Assembly: GCF_000010305.1 (NCBI RefSeq)
Contig: NC_012489.1
Coordinates: 1,860,001-1,924,000 of the forward strand
Direction of reading: 5' to 3'
DNA length: 64,000 nucleotides
Origin: Gemmatimonas aurantiaca T-27
GTDB lineage: Bacteria > Gemmatimonadota > Gemmatimonadetes > Gemmatimonadales > Gemmatimonadaceae
The position numbers and the translations under genes are program-made. The notes beneath the pieces were generated by a model. It saw only the letters and a list, made by a program, of their open reading frames with translations, did no database searches and was not told the origin of the DNA. How positions within the stretch are numbered: position 1 is the first letter of the stretch; every line of letters begins with the position of its first letter. Shown here in pieces: positions 8,462 through 16,474 of this stretch.

Positions 8462-9394
8462 ATGCATACCGGAGCGCATGCCGTGATCGGCGCTCCGGCT
8501 CACTCGGGCGTGCTCTACGTCGACAAGCCGGCGGGCCGCTCTTCGCATGACATGGTCGGCGTCGTGCGTCGTGCGGCGCGCACGCGTCGGGTGGGACATG
8601 CCGGCACGCTCGATCCGTTCGCCACGGGATTGCTCGTCATCGCAGTGGGCACGGCCACGCGCCTGCTTCCCTACATCGTCGGGGAGCCCAAAGTGTACGA
8701 CGCCACCATTCAGTTTGGCGCCGACACGAACACCGATGATGGCACGGGCATCGTTGTCCGCGAAGCCCCGGTGCCCGATGCCGCCGTGCTCGCCGATCCG
8801 GTACACGCCGTGCGCCTTGCCGCCGAGGCGATACTGACCGGACACATCACGCAGATCCCCCCGCAGTATTCGGCCAAACATGTCGATGGCGTGCGGGCCT
8901 ATGATCTCGCGCGGCGCGGAGAGGTCGTCGATCTCGCGCCGGTGCCGGTGCATGTCCGCGGGTGGGAATGGCGTGGGGCCAGCGAGAGCACGCTCGATGT
9001 GCGGATCACCTGTGGCGGTGGCACCTACATCCGCGCCCTCGCCCGCGATCTCGGCCGCGCCCTGGGCAGTGCAGCGCATTGCTCGGTGTTGCGTCGTGTG
9101 CAGAGCGGCCCGGCCTCGGTGGATCATGCCGTGTCTTTCGACGCCCTCGCGCCGGGCAGCGTGATCGACGGCGAAGTGCCGTTGCGTTCGCCCCTCGAGT
9201 TGTTGGGTGACATGGCCACCCAGATCCTCGACGAGGAGGGGCTCGTGGCGCTGCGTTTTGGCCGGACGCTCGAGGCCACCGTGCCCGGTGCCCAGGTCGC
9301 GTTGCTTCACGAGGGCGCGATCGCGGCACTCGGTGTGCGCACAGCGGGCGATCGTTGGCAGCCGCGCGTGGTGTTGATCGGAGCCAACGGGTGA
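8462..9394 (+). CDS. truB: tRNA pseudouridine(55) synthase TruB
   Basis: TruB converts U55 of the tRNA T-loop to pseudouridine. The 310 aa protein has the catalytic motif GHAGTLDPFATG with nucleophile Asp51, the substrate-loop motif QIPPQYSAKHVDGVRAYDLAR, and the GGGTYIRALARDLG motif typical of the family. ATG 8462 follows the rbfA TGA with no gap, and its stop overlaps the ribF ATG (GTGATGA). The SD probably lies in the end of rbfA. Confidence 0.96.
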   Translation: MHTGAHAVIGAPAHSGVLYVDKPAGRSSHDMVGVVRRAARTRRVGHAGTLDPFATGLLVIAVGTATRLLPYIVGEPKVYDATIQFGADTNTDDGTGIVVREAPVPDAAVLADPVHAVRLAAEAILTGHITQIPPQYSAKHVDGVRAYDLARRGEVVDLAPVPVHVRGWEWRGASESTLDVRITCGGGTYIRALARDLGRALGSAAHCSVLRRVQSGPASVDHAVSFDALAPGSVIDGEVPLRSPLELLGDMATQILDEEGLVALRFGRTLEATVPGAQVALLHEGAIAALGVRTAGDRWQPRVVLIGANG

Positions 9395-10374
9395 TGACGT
9401 CGATCCTCGATCGTGGTCTTCCGCTGCCCGCCGGCGGTGCAGTGGTCACCGTGGGCACCTTCGACGGTGTGCATCTGGGACATCACGATGTCCTGGCCCG
9501 TCTCGTGGAGCACGCCAAAGTGCGTGGATTGCCCAGTGTGGTGGTGACATTTGATCCCCACCCACTGGAGGTGGTGAATCCTGCCGCCGCGCCGCCGCTG
9601 CTGACGCTGCACCACGAAAAACTCGAGCTCTTTGCGCTCTCGGGTGTGTCCTATGTGGTGGTGTTGCCGTTCACCACCACCTTGGCCGGGTTCGATGCCG
9701 CGTACTTCGTCGACCATGTGTTGCGCGATCAGTTCGCCGTGTCTGAACTGTTGGTCGGTCACGACCACGGCTTCGGTCGTGGGCGCATGGGCGATATCGG
9801 TATGCTGCGGACCCTGGGCCAGGAGCGGGGCTTCGATGTCACCGTGCTCGCGCCCGTGCACACGGCCGATGGGATGACGATCAGCTCCACGGTCATCCGG
9901 CAGGCGATCTCCGACGGGGATCTGAACCGGGCGGCGGCTGGACTGGGGCGCCGCTACAGCGTCTCGGGCGTCGTCGTGCGCGGCGACCAGCGCGGGCGCA
10001 CCCTCGGTTTCCCGACGCTGAATCTTGGGCCGGTTTCGGAGCGAAAGCTCCTGCCGCCCGACGGCGTGTACGCCGTGCGCGTGCAACTCCCGCAGGGCAC
10101 GTTTGGCGGCATGCTCAATCTGGGGCCGCGTCCCACCTTCGGTGATCACGGGCGGCGTATCGAGACGCACGTGTTCGACGCGTCCCACGACTGGTACGGG
10201 GCGCCGGTCCGGCTCGACTTCGTCCGCTACCTGCGTGGCACCCGTCCGTTTCCCGGCATCGAGGCACTACGGGCACAACTGGCGGATGACGAGCAGCAGG
10301 CCAGGGACGCCCTGCACGTGGCCGATGCCGAACTCGGCTCAGACTGGCTACCGCCGAGCGCCGAGCGCACCTAA
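9394..10374 (+). CDS. ribF: bifunctional riboflavin kinase / FAD synthetase RibF
   Basis: RibF makes FMN from riboflavin and then FAD. The N-terminal FAD synthetase half shows the nucleotidyltransferase motifs TVGTFDGVHLGHHDVL and VTFDPHP, and VGHDHGFGRGRMGD; the C-terminal riboflavin kinase half has RGRTLGFPTLNL and the beta-barrel signature ending near DFVRYLRGTRPFPG. The length (326 aa) is typical. The start chosen is ATG 9394, overlapping the truB stop. ribF commonly follows truB in this cluster. Confidence 0.95.
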   Translation: MTSILDRGLPLPAGGAVVTVGTFDGVHLGHHDVLARLVEHAKVRGLPSVVVTFDPHPLEVVNPAAAPPLLTLHHEKLELFALSGVSYVVVLPFTTTLAGFDAAYFVDHVLRDQFAVSELLVGHDHGFGRGRMGDIGMLRTLGQERGFDVTVLAPVHTADGMTISSTVIRQAISDGDLNRAAAGLGRRYSVSGVVVRGDQRGRTLGFPTLNLGPVSERKLLPPDGVYAVRVQLPQGTFGGMLNLGPRPTFGDHGRRIETHVFDASHDWYGAPVRLDFVRYLRGTRPFPGIEALRAQLADDEQQARDALHVADAELGSDWLPPSAERT

Positions 10375-10381
10375 GTTTAGG

Positions 10382-10415
10382 GGCTTGGCGTACTTTGTGT
10401 ACGCTTGCCGTTTTT
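10382..10415 (+). terminator. possible weak intrinsic terminator between ribF and secD
   Basis: GCGTAC (10388-10393) pairs with GTACGC (10399-10404) over a 5-base loop, extended by GGC/GCC (10382-10384 with 10407-10409) across a small internal loop, and followed by G and five T (10411-10415). The position between ribF and secD fits an operon boundary, but the stem is interrupted. Confidence 0.45.
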
Positions 10416-10466
10416 CCCGCGCCACGCTGTCCGGCGCGTTGACATTCCCTCTGGCCACCGGCATCG

Positions 10467-12137
10467 ATGGCAAACCTGAAGTACCGCATCCTGCTCATTG
10501 CGGCGCTCTTCGCGGCGTCCGTGTTCGCGCTTTTCCCGCGCACGGTCGTTGAGCGTGTCAAGCGCGAAGGTGTGTTCGTGTACGACACCGTGCGCCGTGT
10601 TCCGCTCAAGCGCGGGCTCGATCTTCAGGGGGGCATGCACCTGACCCTCGAAGTCGATGAATCCAAGCAGACCGTCGCCGACAAGTCCGAGGCGCTCGAT
10701 CGTGCCCTCAAAGTCGTGCGCCAGCGCATCGACGAGTTCGGCGTGGCCGAACCGGTGGTGCAGAAGGCCGGCAGTGAGCGGCTGATCGTCGAACTCCCCG
10801 GCATTGACGACGCGGAGCGCGCACAGGACGTCGTGCAGAAGTCCGCGTTCCTGGAATTCCAGATCACGGACAAGACGCAGGCTCTCGAAAAGGTCGTTCC
10901 GCGCTTCGATGAAATCGCGAAGACGCAGGGGATCACGGTGGCGAGCGGTACGGCCGCCGCGGCCGGCGATTCGGCCAAGTCGACGTCGGTGAATTCGCTG
11001 CTGACGCAGAATGCGGACAGCGCGAAGGATTCCACCGCAGCGGCCGGCACCACGGGCGCGGATACCACGATCAAGGCACCGGTCGTGACTGGTGGTTTGT
11101 TCAGCACGAACGTGCAGCCCGGTCAGATGCCTGGGCAGTATATCGTGCCCGAGTCGGCGTTCCCGGCCATCGAACGCGCACTCCAGCATCCGGCCATCCT
11201 CGCCGCCGTGCCCCCGGGCAAGGTGATTCGCTGGGGTGTTGATTCGCTTGTGTCTGGCGCCGCACGCTTCCGCGCACTCTACGTGCTCGATGCCCGCCCG
11301 ATCATCACCGGCGAAGTGCTGACCGATGCCCGTCCGGCCACCGATCCGGTGGAAGGCAATGTCGTGCAGTTCACGTTGAACAACGAAGGCGCGCGCCGCT
11401 TCAAGACCGAAACGGGCAAGCACGTGCGCGACAACATGGCCATCGTACTCGACCAGCGTGTCGTTACGGCGCCCACGCTGAACAGCGCGATCGGCCGCAA
11501 CGGGCAGATCACCCTGGGCGGTGGCACGCTGCAGTCGGCGCAGGATCTGGCGCTCGTGCTGCGCGCCGGTGCCCTGCCGGTGCCGCTCAAGGTGGCTGAA
11601 GTTCGGCAGATCGGTGCCAGCCTGGGTAGCGACTCGATCTCCAAGGGCGTGATGGCTCTTGGCGTGGCGCTCCTCCTCGTACTGGTCATCATGGTGGTCT
11701 ACTACCGGTTCTCCGGTGTGCTCGCGGTGATTGCGCTGGTGCTGTATCTCGTCTACACCTTGGCCATCCTCGCCGGCTTCAACGCGGTCGTGACATTGCC
11801 TGGACTGGCCGGCTTCGTGCTTTCTATCGGTATGGCGGTCGACAACAACGTGCTGATCTTCGAGCGCATCCGCGAAGAGCTCGATCACGGCAAGTCCACC
11901 CGCCTGGCGATTGATGAAGGTTTCCGCCACGCACTCGGCGCCATCATCGATACTTCGGCGGCGACGATTCTCTCGGGTATGGTGCTCTATCAGTATGGCA
12001 CGGGCCCGGTGCGCGGTTTTGCCGTCACCCTGATCGCCGGCCTCGTGGCTGCGCTCTTCACCACGATCTTCGTCACCAAGACTTTCTTCCTCGTCTGGCT
12101 CAACCGCTCGCGCGGTACGCAGACGTTGAGCATCTGA
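10467..12137 (+). CDS. secD: protein translocase subunit SecD
   Basis: SecD, an RND-type membrane protein, uses the proton-motive force to pull exported proteins across the inner membrane with SecYEG. The first TM segment is at residues about 6-25, followed by the signature [15 protein letters not shown], the periplasmic P1 domain and five further TM segments from about residue 393 to the end (motifs [16 protein letters not shown] and [13 protein letters not shown]). Residues about 157-210 form a Ser/Ala/Thr-rich insertion in the P1 region. ATG 10467 lacks a strong SD. secF follows after 7 bases. Confidence 0.96.
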
Positions 12138-12144
12138 GGCCGCC

Positions 12145-13149
12145 ATGCTGCGCATTTTTCACAACACGAAGTACGAGTTTGTGCGCTGGTGGCGCGTCGC
12201 CGCAGGGCTCACGTTGGCATTCATCGCGGCAGGGTTCGTCAGCTTCGCTGTCACCGGCGGGGTGAACTACAGCATCGAGTTCACCGGCGGCACGCTGATG
12301 CAGCTGCAATTCAAGACGCCGCCTGATGTGGCGGAGGTTCGCAGTGCACTCGATGCGGCCGGTATCCAGGGCGCCGAAATTCAACAGTTTGGCGCCAATA
12401 CCGACTTCACCATTCGCGCCCGCGACGAGAAGCAGGTGGAAGCACAGGACGCTGGTGCCGAAGGTATTTCCCGGCAGATCACTGCGGCACTGGATGCGAA
12501 GTTCGGCGCCGGTACCGTGACCATCGTGCGCACCGAAGCCGTGGGCCCGAAGGTTGGTGCCGAACTGCGCACCGGTGCGGCCATGGCCATGCTCATCGCG
12601 TCCATCTTCACGCTGATCTATCTCGCCATCCGCTTCGACTGGCGCTTTGGTTTGGCGGCCGTGCTCTCCACGACGCACGACATCCTGATCACCCTCGCGT
12701 TCATCAAGATCTTCCACATCGAGGTCTCGCTGACCGTGGTGGCGGCCATCCTGACGCTCGTGGGTTACTCCGCCAACGACACGATCATCATCTTCGATCG
12801 TGTGCGTGAGAACCTGAAGAAGCCGCACAAGGGTGAGACGCTGTCGCACATTCTCGACCGTTCCATCAACGAGACGTTGCCGCGTTCCATCATGACGCAC
12901 ACCACCACGTTCTCTGCGACGTTGGCGCTGCTCCTGCTCGCGGGCGAAGTGATCCGCCCGTTTGCCTGGGTCATGGCGTTCGGCGTGGTGATGGCCACCT
13001 TCTCGTCCATCTACGTGGCTGGTCCATTGCTCCTGTGGATCGAAGGACGCTGGCCCCGCCTGGATGATGCGGCCACGGCCCGCGCGGTACGTGCGGGTGA
13101 AGCGGCCACCACGACCGCGCGCGGCACGGATCGGGTGTCGGCGCGCTAA
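12145..13149 (+). CDS. secF: protein translocase subunit SecF
   Basis: SecF pairs with SecD in the Sec accessory complex. The 334 aa protein has TM1 at about residues 18-38, the signature YSIEFTGGTLMQLQF in the periplasmic domain, and five C-terminal TM segments with the motifs VGYSANDTIIIFDRVREN and ETLPRSIMTHTTTF. Its C-terminal tail is Arg/Ala-rich. It starts at ATG 12145, seven bases after secD, so the two are surely one operon. Confidence 0.96.
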   Translation: MLRIFHNTKYEFVRWWRVAAGLTLAFIAAGFVSFAVTGGVNYSIEFTGGTLMQLQFKTPPDVAEVRSALDAAGIQGAEIQQFGANTDFTIRARDEKQVEAQDAGAEGISRQITAALDAKFGAGTVTIVRTEAVGPKVGAELRTGAAMAMLIASIFTLIYLAIRFDWRFGLAAVLSTTHDILITLAFIKIFHIEVSLTVVAAILTLVGYSANDTIIIFDRVRENLKKPHKGETLSHILDRSINETLPRSIMTHTTTFSATLALLLLAGEVIRPFAWVMAFGVVMATFSSIYVAGPLLLWIEGRWPRLDDAATARAVRAGEAATTTARGTDRVSAR

Positions 13150-13180
13150 GCGCCGGCACTCTGCCTGGAACAGGATCACG

Positions 13181-14011
13181 ATGAGCGAGGTCGCATTCGC
13201 CGACAGTCATGTGCACCTCGCCGATGCCGCGTTCACGGACGATGTGGACGCGGTCATAGAGAGGGCCCGCGCAGCAGGAGCGCGGGCCCTTGTCTGTATC
13301 GGTGAGTCACCGGCCGCCGCTGTGCGCGCACAAGCCATCGCGGCGCGTTATCCGGGATTGGTGTTCCACACCTGCGGGGTGCATCCGCACGACGCCGTGT
13401 CCTGGGACGATCAGCGGGATGCCAACGCCGTGCGTGATGCCGTGGGAGTCGGTGCCGTCGCCGTTGGGGAATGTGGCCTCGACTACCACTACGATCATTC
13501 GCCGCGTGATGTGCAGCGGCGCACGCTCGATGCACAGCTCTCGCTCGCGGCAGAATTGGACCGCCCGATCGTCCTGCACACCCGTGAGGCAGAAGACGAT
13601 ACCCGCACCATGCTCCGTGATGCGGCCAGTGCCGGTATTCGCGGCGTGTTGCACTGTTTCACGGGCAGTGTCGGACTGGCCGAAGCCGGCCTGGAGGCGG
13701 GGTGGCATGTGTCTTTCAGCGGCATCGTCACGTTCCGTACCTGGACCGACATTGAGCTGCTGCGATTGGTGCCTGACGATCGCCTCCTCGTCGAGTCCGA
13801 TGCACCCTATCTTGCTCCGGTCCCGAAGCGTGGGAAACGCAACGAGTCTTCGTGGGTACCGCTCACGGTGCAGCGAATCGCGGAAGCCCGTGGCACCACG
13901 CCAGAATCGTTGGCCGCGCTGACGCTGCACAACACCAGGAAGTTTTTCCGCCTGCCTGACGATCCGACTGTCGATCGTTCTACGGCCGGTTCTGTCGACG
14001 CCTCGCTCTGA
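13181..14011 (+). CDS. tatD: TatD-family metal-dependent DNase
   Basis: The 276 aa amidohydrolase-fold protein belongs to the TatD 3'-5' exonuclease/DNase family, linked to DNA repair and quality control. Metal ligands are visible in ADSHVHLAD (N-terminus), GECGLDYHYD, LHTREAEDD, LHCFTGS and VESDAPYLAP. ATG 13181 is preceded by AGGA at a workable distance; the longer open frame upstream overlaps the secF end and is Arg/Pro-rich, so it was rejected. The end adds a Ser/Val-rich tail. Confidence 0.9.
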   Translation: MSEVAFADSHVHLADAAFTDDVDAVIERARAAGARALVCIGESPAAAVRAQAIAARYPGLVFHTCGVHPHDAVSWDDQRDANAVRDAVGVGAVAVGECGLDYHYDHSPRDVQRRTLDAQLSLAAELDRPIVLHTREAEDDTRTMLRDAASAGIRGVLHCFTGSVGLAEAGLEAGWHVSFSGIVTFRTWTDIELLRLVPDDRLLVESDAPYLAPVPKRGKRNESSWVPLTVQRIAEARGTTPESLAALTLHNTRKFFRLPDDPTVDRSTAGSVDASL

Positions 14012-14025
14012 TTCGGACCCTGCCC

Positions 14026-14418
14026 ATGACTACTGTCACGCCGTTGCACACCGACCTCGCCCCCAAAGCGATCGGCCCCTATGCGCAGGCGGTGCGCGCG
14101 AACGGATTTCTCTTCACGGCCGGGCAGATTCCGCTCGATCCTGTGACGATGGACCTGGTGACGGGAGAAGTGGGGGCGCAGACCGAACGGGTACTCGCCA
14201 ATCTCTCGGCGGTTCTCGCCGAAGCAGGGTGCAACTGGAACTCCGTGGTGAAGACCACGGTGTTTCTTCGCACGATGGATGACTTCGCCGCGATGAATGA
14301 GGTATACGCCCGCGTCCTGGGCGAGGCCCGGCCTGCACGGTCGACGGTGGCTGTGGCCGGTCTCCCGAGAAACGTCAGCGTCGAGATCGAGCTGGTCGCC
14401 GTGCTGCCCCCGGCATGA
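14026..14418 (+). CDS. ridA: RidA-family reactive enamine/imine deaminase
   Basis: RidA (YjgF/UK114) hydrolyses reactive enamine/imine products of PLP enzymes such as threonine dehydratase. The 130 aa length is exactly standard, with IGPYAQAVRANGFLFTAGQIP at the N-terminus, the substrate-binding Arg in ARSTVAVAGLPR and the conserved Glu in SVEIELVAV. Its stop overlaps the next gene's ATG (ATGA at 14415-14418). Confidence 0.93.
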   Translation: MTTVTPLHTDLAPKAIGPYAQAVRANGFLFTAGQIPLDPVTMDLVTGEVGAQTERVLANLSAVLAEAGCNWNSVVKTTVFLRTMDDFAAMNEVYARVLGEARPARSTVAVAGLPRNVSVEIELVAVLPPA

Positions 14419-15104
14419 TCTCCGTGCGTCAACGCGTGGAAGGCTCCGTGGCGTTCCTGCGCACCCTGGTGGCGATCATGGTCGCTGTGGTCGCCTCGCC
14501 GCTGTGGAACACCGCTCAGGCGCAGCAGCGGCCCGACAGCGTTCGCGCGTCACAGCCGCCCGCAACGGTCGGAGCACCGGTACCGACCCCGGTCATTGCG
14601 CCCGCGTCTGGCGCTCAGCCTCCGGCCCGCAACGTGCCGGCCACCACGGGGCTGAGGAGCAAGGCGCCTTTGAGCTCGAAACGCGCCTTTCTCTACTCCG
14701 TGTTGTTGCCGGGGCTCGGACAATCGAGGCTCGATCGTGGCTCGTCAGGGGCGCTGTTCGCCAGCGTCGAGTTGGCAGCCATGGTGATGCTGCGTCGTAC
14801 GGCCGCCGATGTGCGCGAAGCACGCCGATATCTCGTCGACACACTGCCAGACAACTTCGTGGTCCAGGTCACCGGCACGGATATCAAGTTCAACCCCCAG
14901 GGGGAAATCCCGGGGCCTTACACCGCCGATCTGGTGCGCGCCCGGCGTTTGCACGCCGAGGATTGGATTGCGCTCATTGCGTTCAACCACCTGTTCTCAG
15001 GGGCCGACGCGTTTGTTTCGGCGCAATTGTGGGATATGCCCGTGCAACTCTCGGCCACGCCCACGATGCAAGGTCCATTGGTGATGGTGTCGTTTCGCTT
15101 CTAG
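14415..15104 (+). CDS. secreted protein of unknown function with DUF5683-like core
   Basis: This 229 aa protein begins with a signal peptide (hydrophobic stretch at about residues 15-32, cleavage near NTAQAQ) and a Pro/Ala-rich linker (about 35-80). The core starts with KRAFLYSVLLPGLGQSRLDR followed by a hydrophobic helix GALFASVELAAMVML, a pattern like the DUF5683 family of envelope proteins. The product encoded at 29275-30309 has the same P-G-x-G-Q element. It overlaps ridA by four bases. Function is unknown; a periplasmic or membrane-associated location is inferred. Confidence 0.6.
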   Translation: MISVRQRVEGSVAFLRTLVAIMVAVVASPLWNTAQAQQRPDSVRASQPPATVGAPVPTPVIAPASGAQPPARNVPATTGLRSKAPLSSKRAFLYSVLLPGLGQSRLDRGSSGALFASVELAAMVMLRRTAADVREARRYLVDTLPDNFVVQVTGTDIKFNPQGEIPGPYTADLVRARRLHAEDWIALIAFNHLFSGADAFVSAQLWDMPVQLSATPTMQGPLVMVSFRF

Positions 15105-15118
15105 CGACGAACACGACG

Positions 15119-15138
15119 GGATCGGACGCTCGATCCCA
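15119..15138. terminator. possible bidirectional terminator between convergent genes
   Basis: GGGATCG (15119-15125) pairs with CGATCCC (15132-15138) around a 6-base loop, in the 51-base gap between the + strand gene ending at 15104 and lpxH on the - strand ending at 15156. There is no T-run on either side, so it may only be a stabilising hairpin. Confidence 0.4.
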
Positions 15139-15155
15139 CACTCCAGCCGCGCAGG

Positions 15156-15914
15156 TTACGGCCTGGCGACTCGCTGCAGATCACGCGATGCGCCGTCCTC
15201 GGACCACTGGCACAAGGTGATGGCCTCATCGGTGATGCGAAGGAACTGCTGGTCGAGATACCACGCCCCCGCATTGCCGTAAACGCCTCGCCCAGCCGCG
15301 CAGACCGTCGGCACATGTGAATGGCCATGCAAGACGAGCTGCGGCCCCGCCGGTTGATTCAGCGCCTGCGTCCCCACCGCGAGCAACCCGGCCCCGCCAT
15401 CGCGGGCGCGTGCTTTACGGCTGGTATGTGATGATTGCGCGGCAATCCAGGTGGCGAGATTCGGGTGCAGCCACGAAAACGCACTGATCGACCAGGGATG
15501 GCGCAGCACGGTGCGCAATCGCCGGTAGGGGGCATCCTCCACCTCCCGAAGGCCGTCGCCATGCTGCAGCAAGGCATCCCAGGCGCCGATATGCCCGCGC
15601 CAAGGCTCGAGGGTGTAGGTGGCGCCCGTCTCCTGTTCCAGCGCCTCACCGCCCCAGCAGTCGTGGTTGCCGCCGATCCACAGCACCGGTACGCCCGCAT
15701 CGTGCAGGTCCGCGAGCGCGGCTAGAACCCGAAAGCCAATGCGGGGCATCGCGTGACGCCAGGCGAACCAGAAATCGAACAGGTCGCCCATGACCACCAG
15801 CGAGCGCGCCTCCTGCGGGACTGCGCGCAGCAGGCGCAGCAGTGCACGCTCTGCGTCCGGAGACGCAACGCCGAGATGCACATCGCCGACGACATGACAG
15901 GGGGTGGGAAGCAC
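15156..15914 (-). CDS. lpxH: UDP-2,3-diacylglucosamine diphosphatase-like metallophosphoesterase (LpxH)
   Basis: LpxH cleaves UDP-2,3-diacyl-GlcN to lipid X, step four of lipid A synthesis. The 252 aa protein shows the calcineurin-like metal motifs in order: VGDVHLG (residues 9-15), MGDLFDFW, GGNHD, LLQHGDG and LHGHSHVP. The motif pattern DFWF and length fit LpxH better than generic phosphoesterases. It is the only complete - strand gene here. The start is GTG 15914 with no SD; a -10/-35 pair places transcription start at or within a base of the GTG (see promoter). The other lpx genes here (lpxA, B, C, D and K) lie at 44678-51887. Confidence 0.82.
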   Translation of the reverse strand: MLPTPCHVVGDVHLGVASPDAERALLRLLRAVPQEARSLVVMGDLFDFWFAWRHAMPRIGFRVLAALADLHDAGVPVLWIGGNHDCWGGEALEQETGATYTLEPWRGHIGAWDALLQHGDGLREVEDAPYRRLRTVLRHPWSISAFSWLHPNLATWIAAQSSHTSRKARARDGGAGLLAVGTQALNQPAGPQLVLHGHSHVPTVCAAGRGVYGNAGAWYLDQQFLRITDEAITLCQWSEDGASRDLQRVARP

Positions 15915-15920
15915 GAGGGG

Positions 15921-15949
15921 AGTGTAACCAGACCCCTCGCCCCGGACAA
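15921..15949 (-). promoter_or_regulatory. sigma70-like promoter of lpxH giving a leaderless mRNA
   Basis: On the - strand TTGTCC (-35, complement of 15944-15949) and TACACT (-10, complement of 15921-15926) are 17 bases apart. The expected start, 7 bases past the -10, coincides with the GTG at 15914, and no SD is present, so the mRNA is probably leaderless. Confidence 0.6.
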
Positions 15950-16000
15950 ATCAGCGGGGGTTTGCTTGGCGGCGCCCCGGTGGGCAGGCATCTTCCCCGG

Positions 16001-16474
16001 ATGGCACTCGAGACGATTTCCGAGCTTCGTGTCCGGTACGCTGAAACGGACCAGATGGGCGTTGTGTATCACGCCAACTATCTCGTCTGGTGCGAAATCG
16101 GCCGCACGGACTTCATCAGGGCGGCGGGCAAGTCGTATGCGGATCTCGAGCGAGAGGGCGTGCGTCTGGCCGTCTCCGAGGCAACGATGCGCTTTCATGC
16201 ATCCGCCCGGTACGACGATCGCATCGTGGTCTACACCACACTCACATCGGTGGGATCGCGGGGCATGACATTCGCCTATCGTGTGGAACGAGCGGATCCG
16301 GACGGAGGCGCCGGTACCGTGCTGGTGCGCGCCACGACGTCGCTGGTGTGCACCAACGACCAGGGACGCCTGGCGACGCTGCCACGAGAAGTACGCGAGT
16401 GGCTGGAAGACGCATCGCGCCTCGATGACAGCGCCGCCCCGGTGCGCAACGGAGGATTGACCCATGCCAACTAG
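16001..16474 (+). CDS. ybgC: acyl-CoA thioesterase, YbgC/4-hydroxybenzoyl-CoA thioesterase family
   Basis: The 157 aa hotdog-fold protein has the family motif RYAETDQMGVVYHANYLVWCE near the N-terminus, with the catalytic Asp of the ETDQMG element, and the central LAVSEATMRFHASARYDDR. YbgC members hydrolyse acyl-CoA or acyl-ACP and are often tied to phospholipid synthesis or the Tol-Pal locus; no tol gene is nearby here. ATG 16001 was chosen, though the frame extends upstream to the lpxH side. The stop lies inside the next gene (TAG at 16472-16474). Confidence 0.85.
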   Translation: MALETISELRVRYAETDQMGVVYHANYLVWCEIGRTDFIRAAGKSYADLEREGVRLAVSEATMRFHASARYDDRIVVYTTLTSVGSRGMTFAYRVERADPDGGAGTVLVRATTSLVCTNDQGRLATLPREVREWLEDASRLDDSAAPVRNGGLTHAN

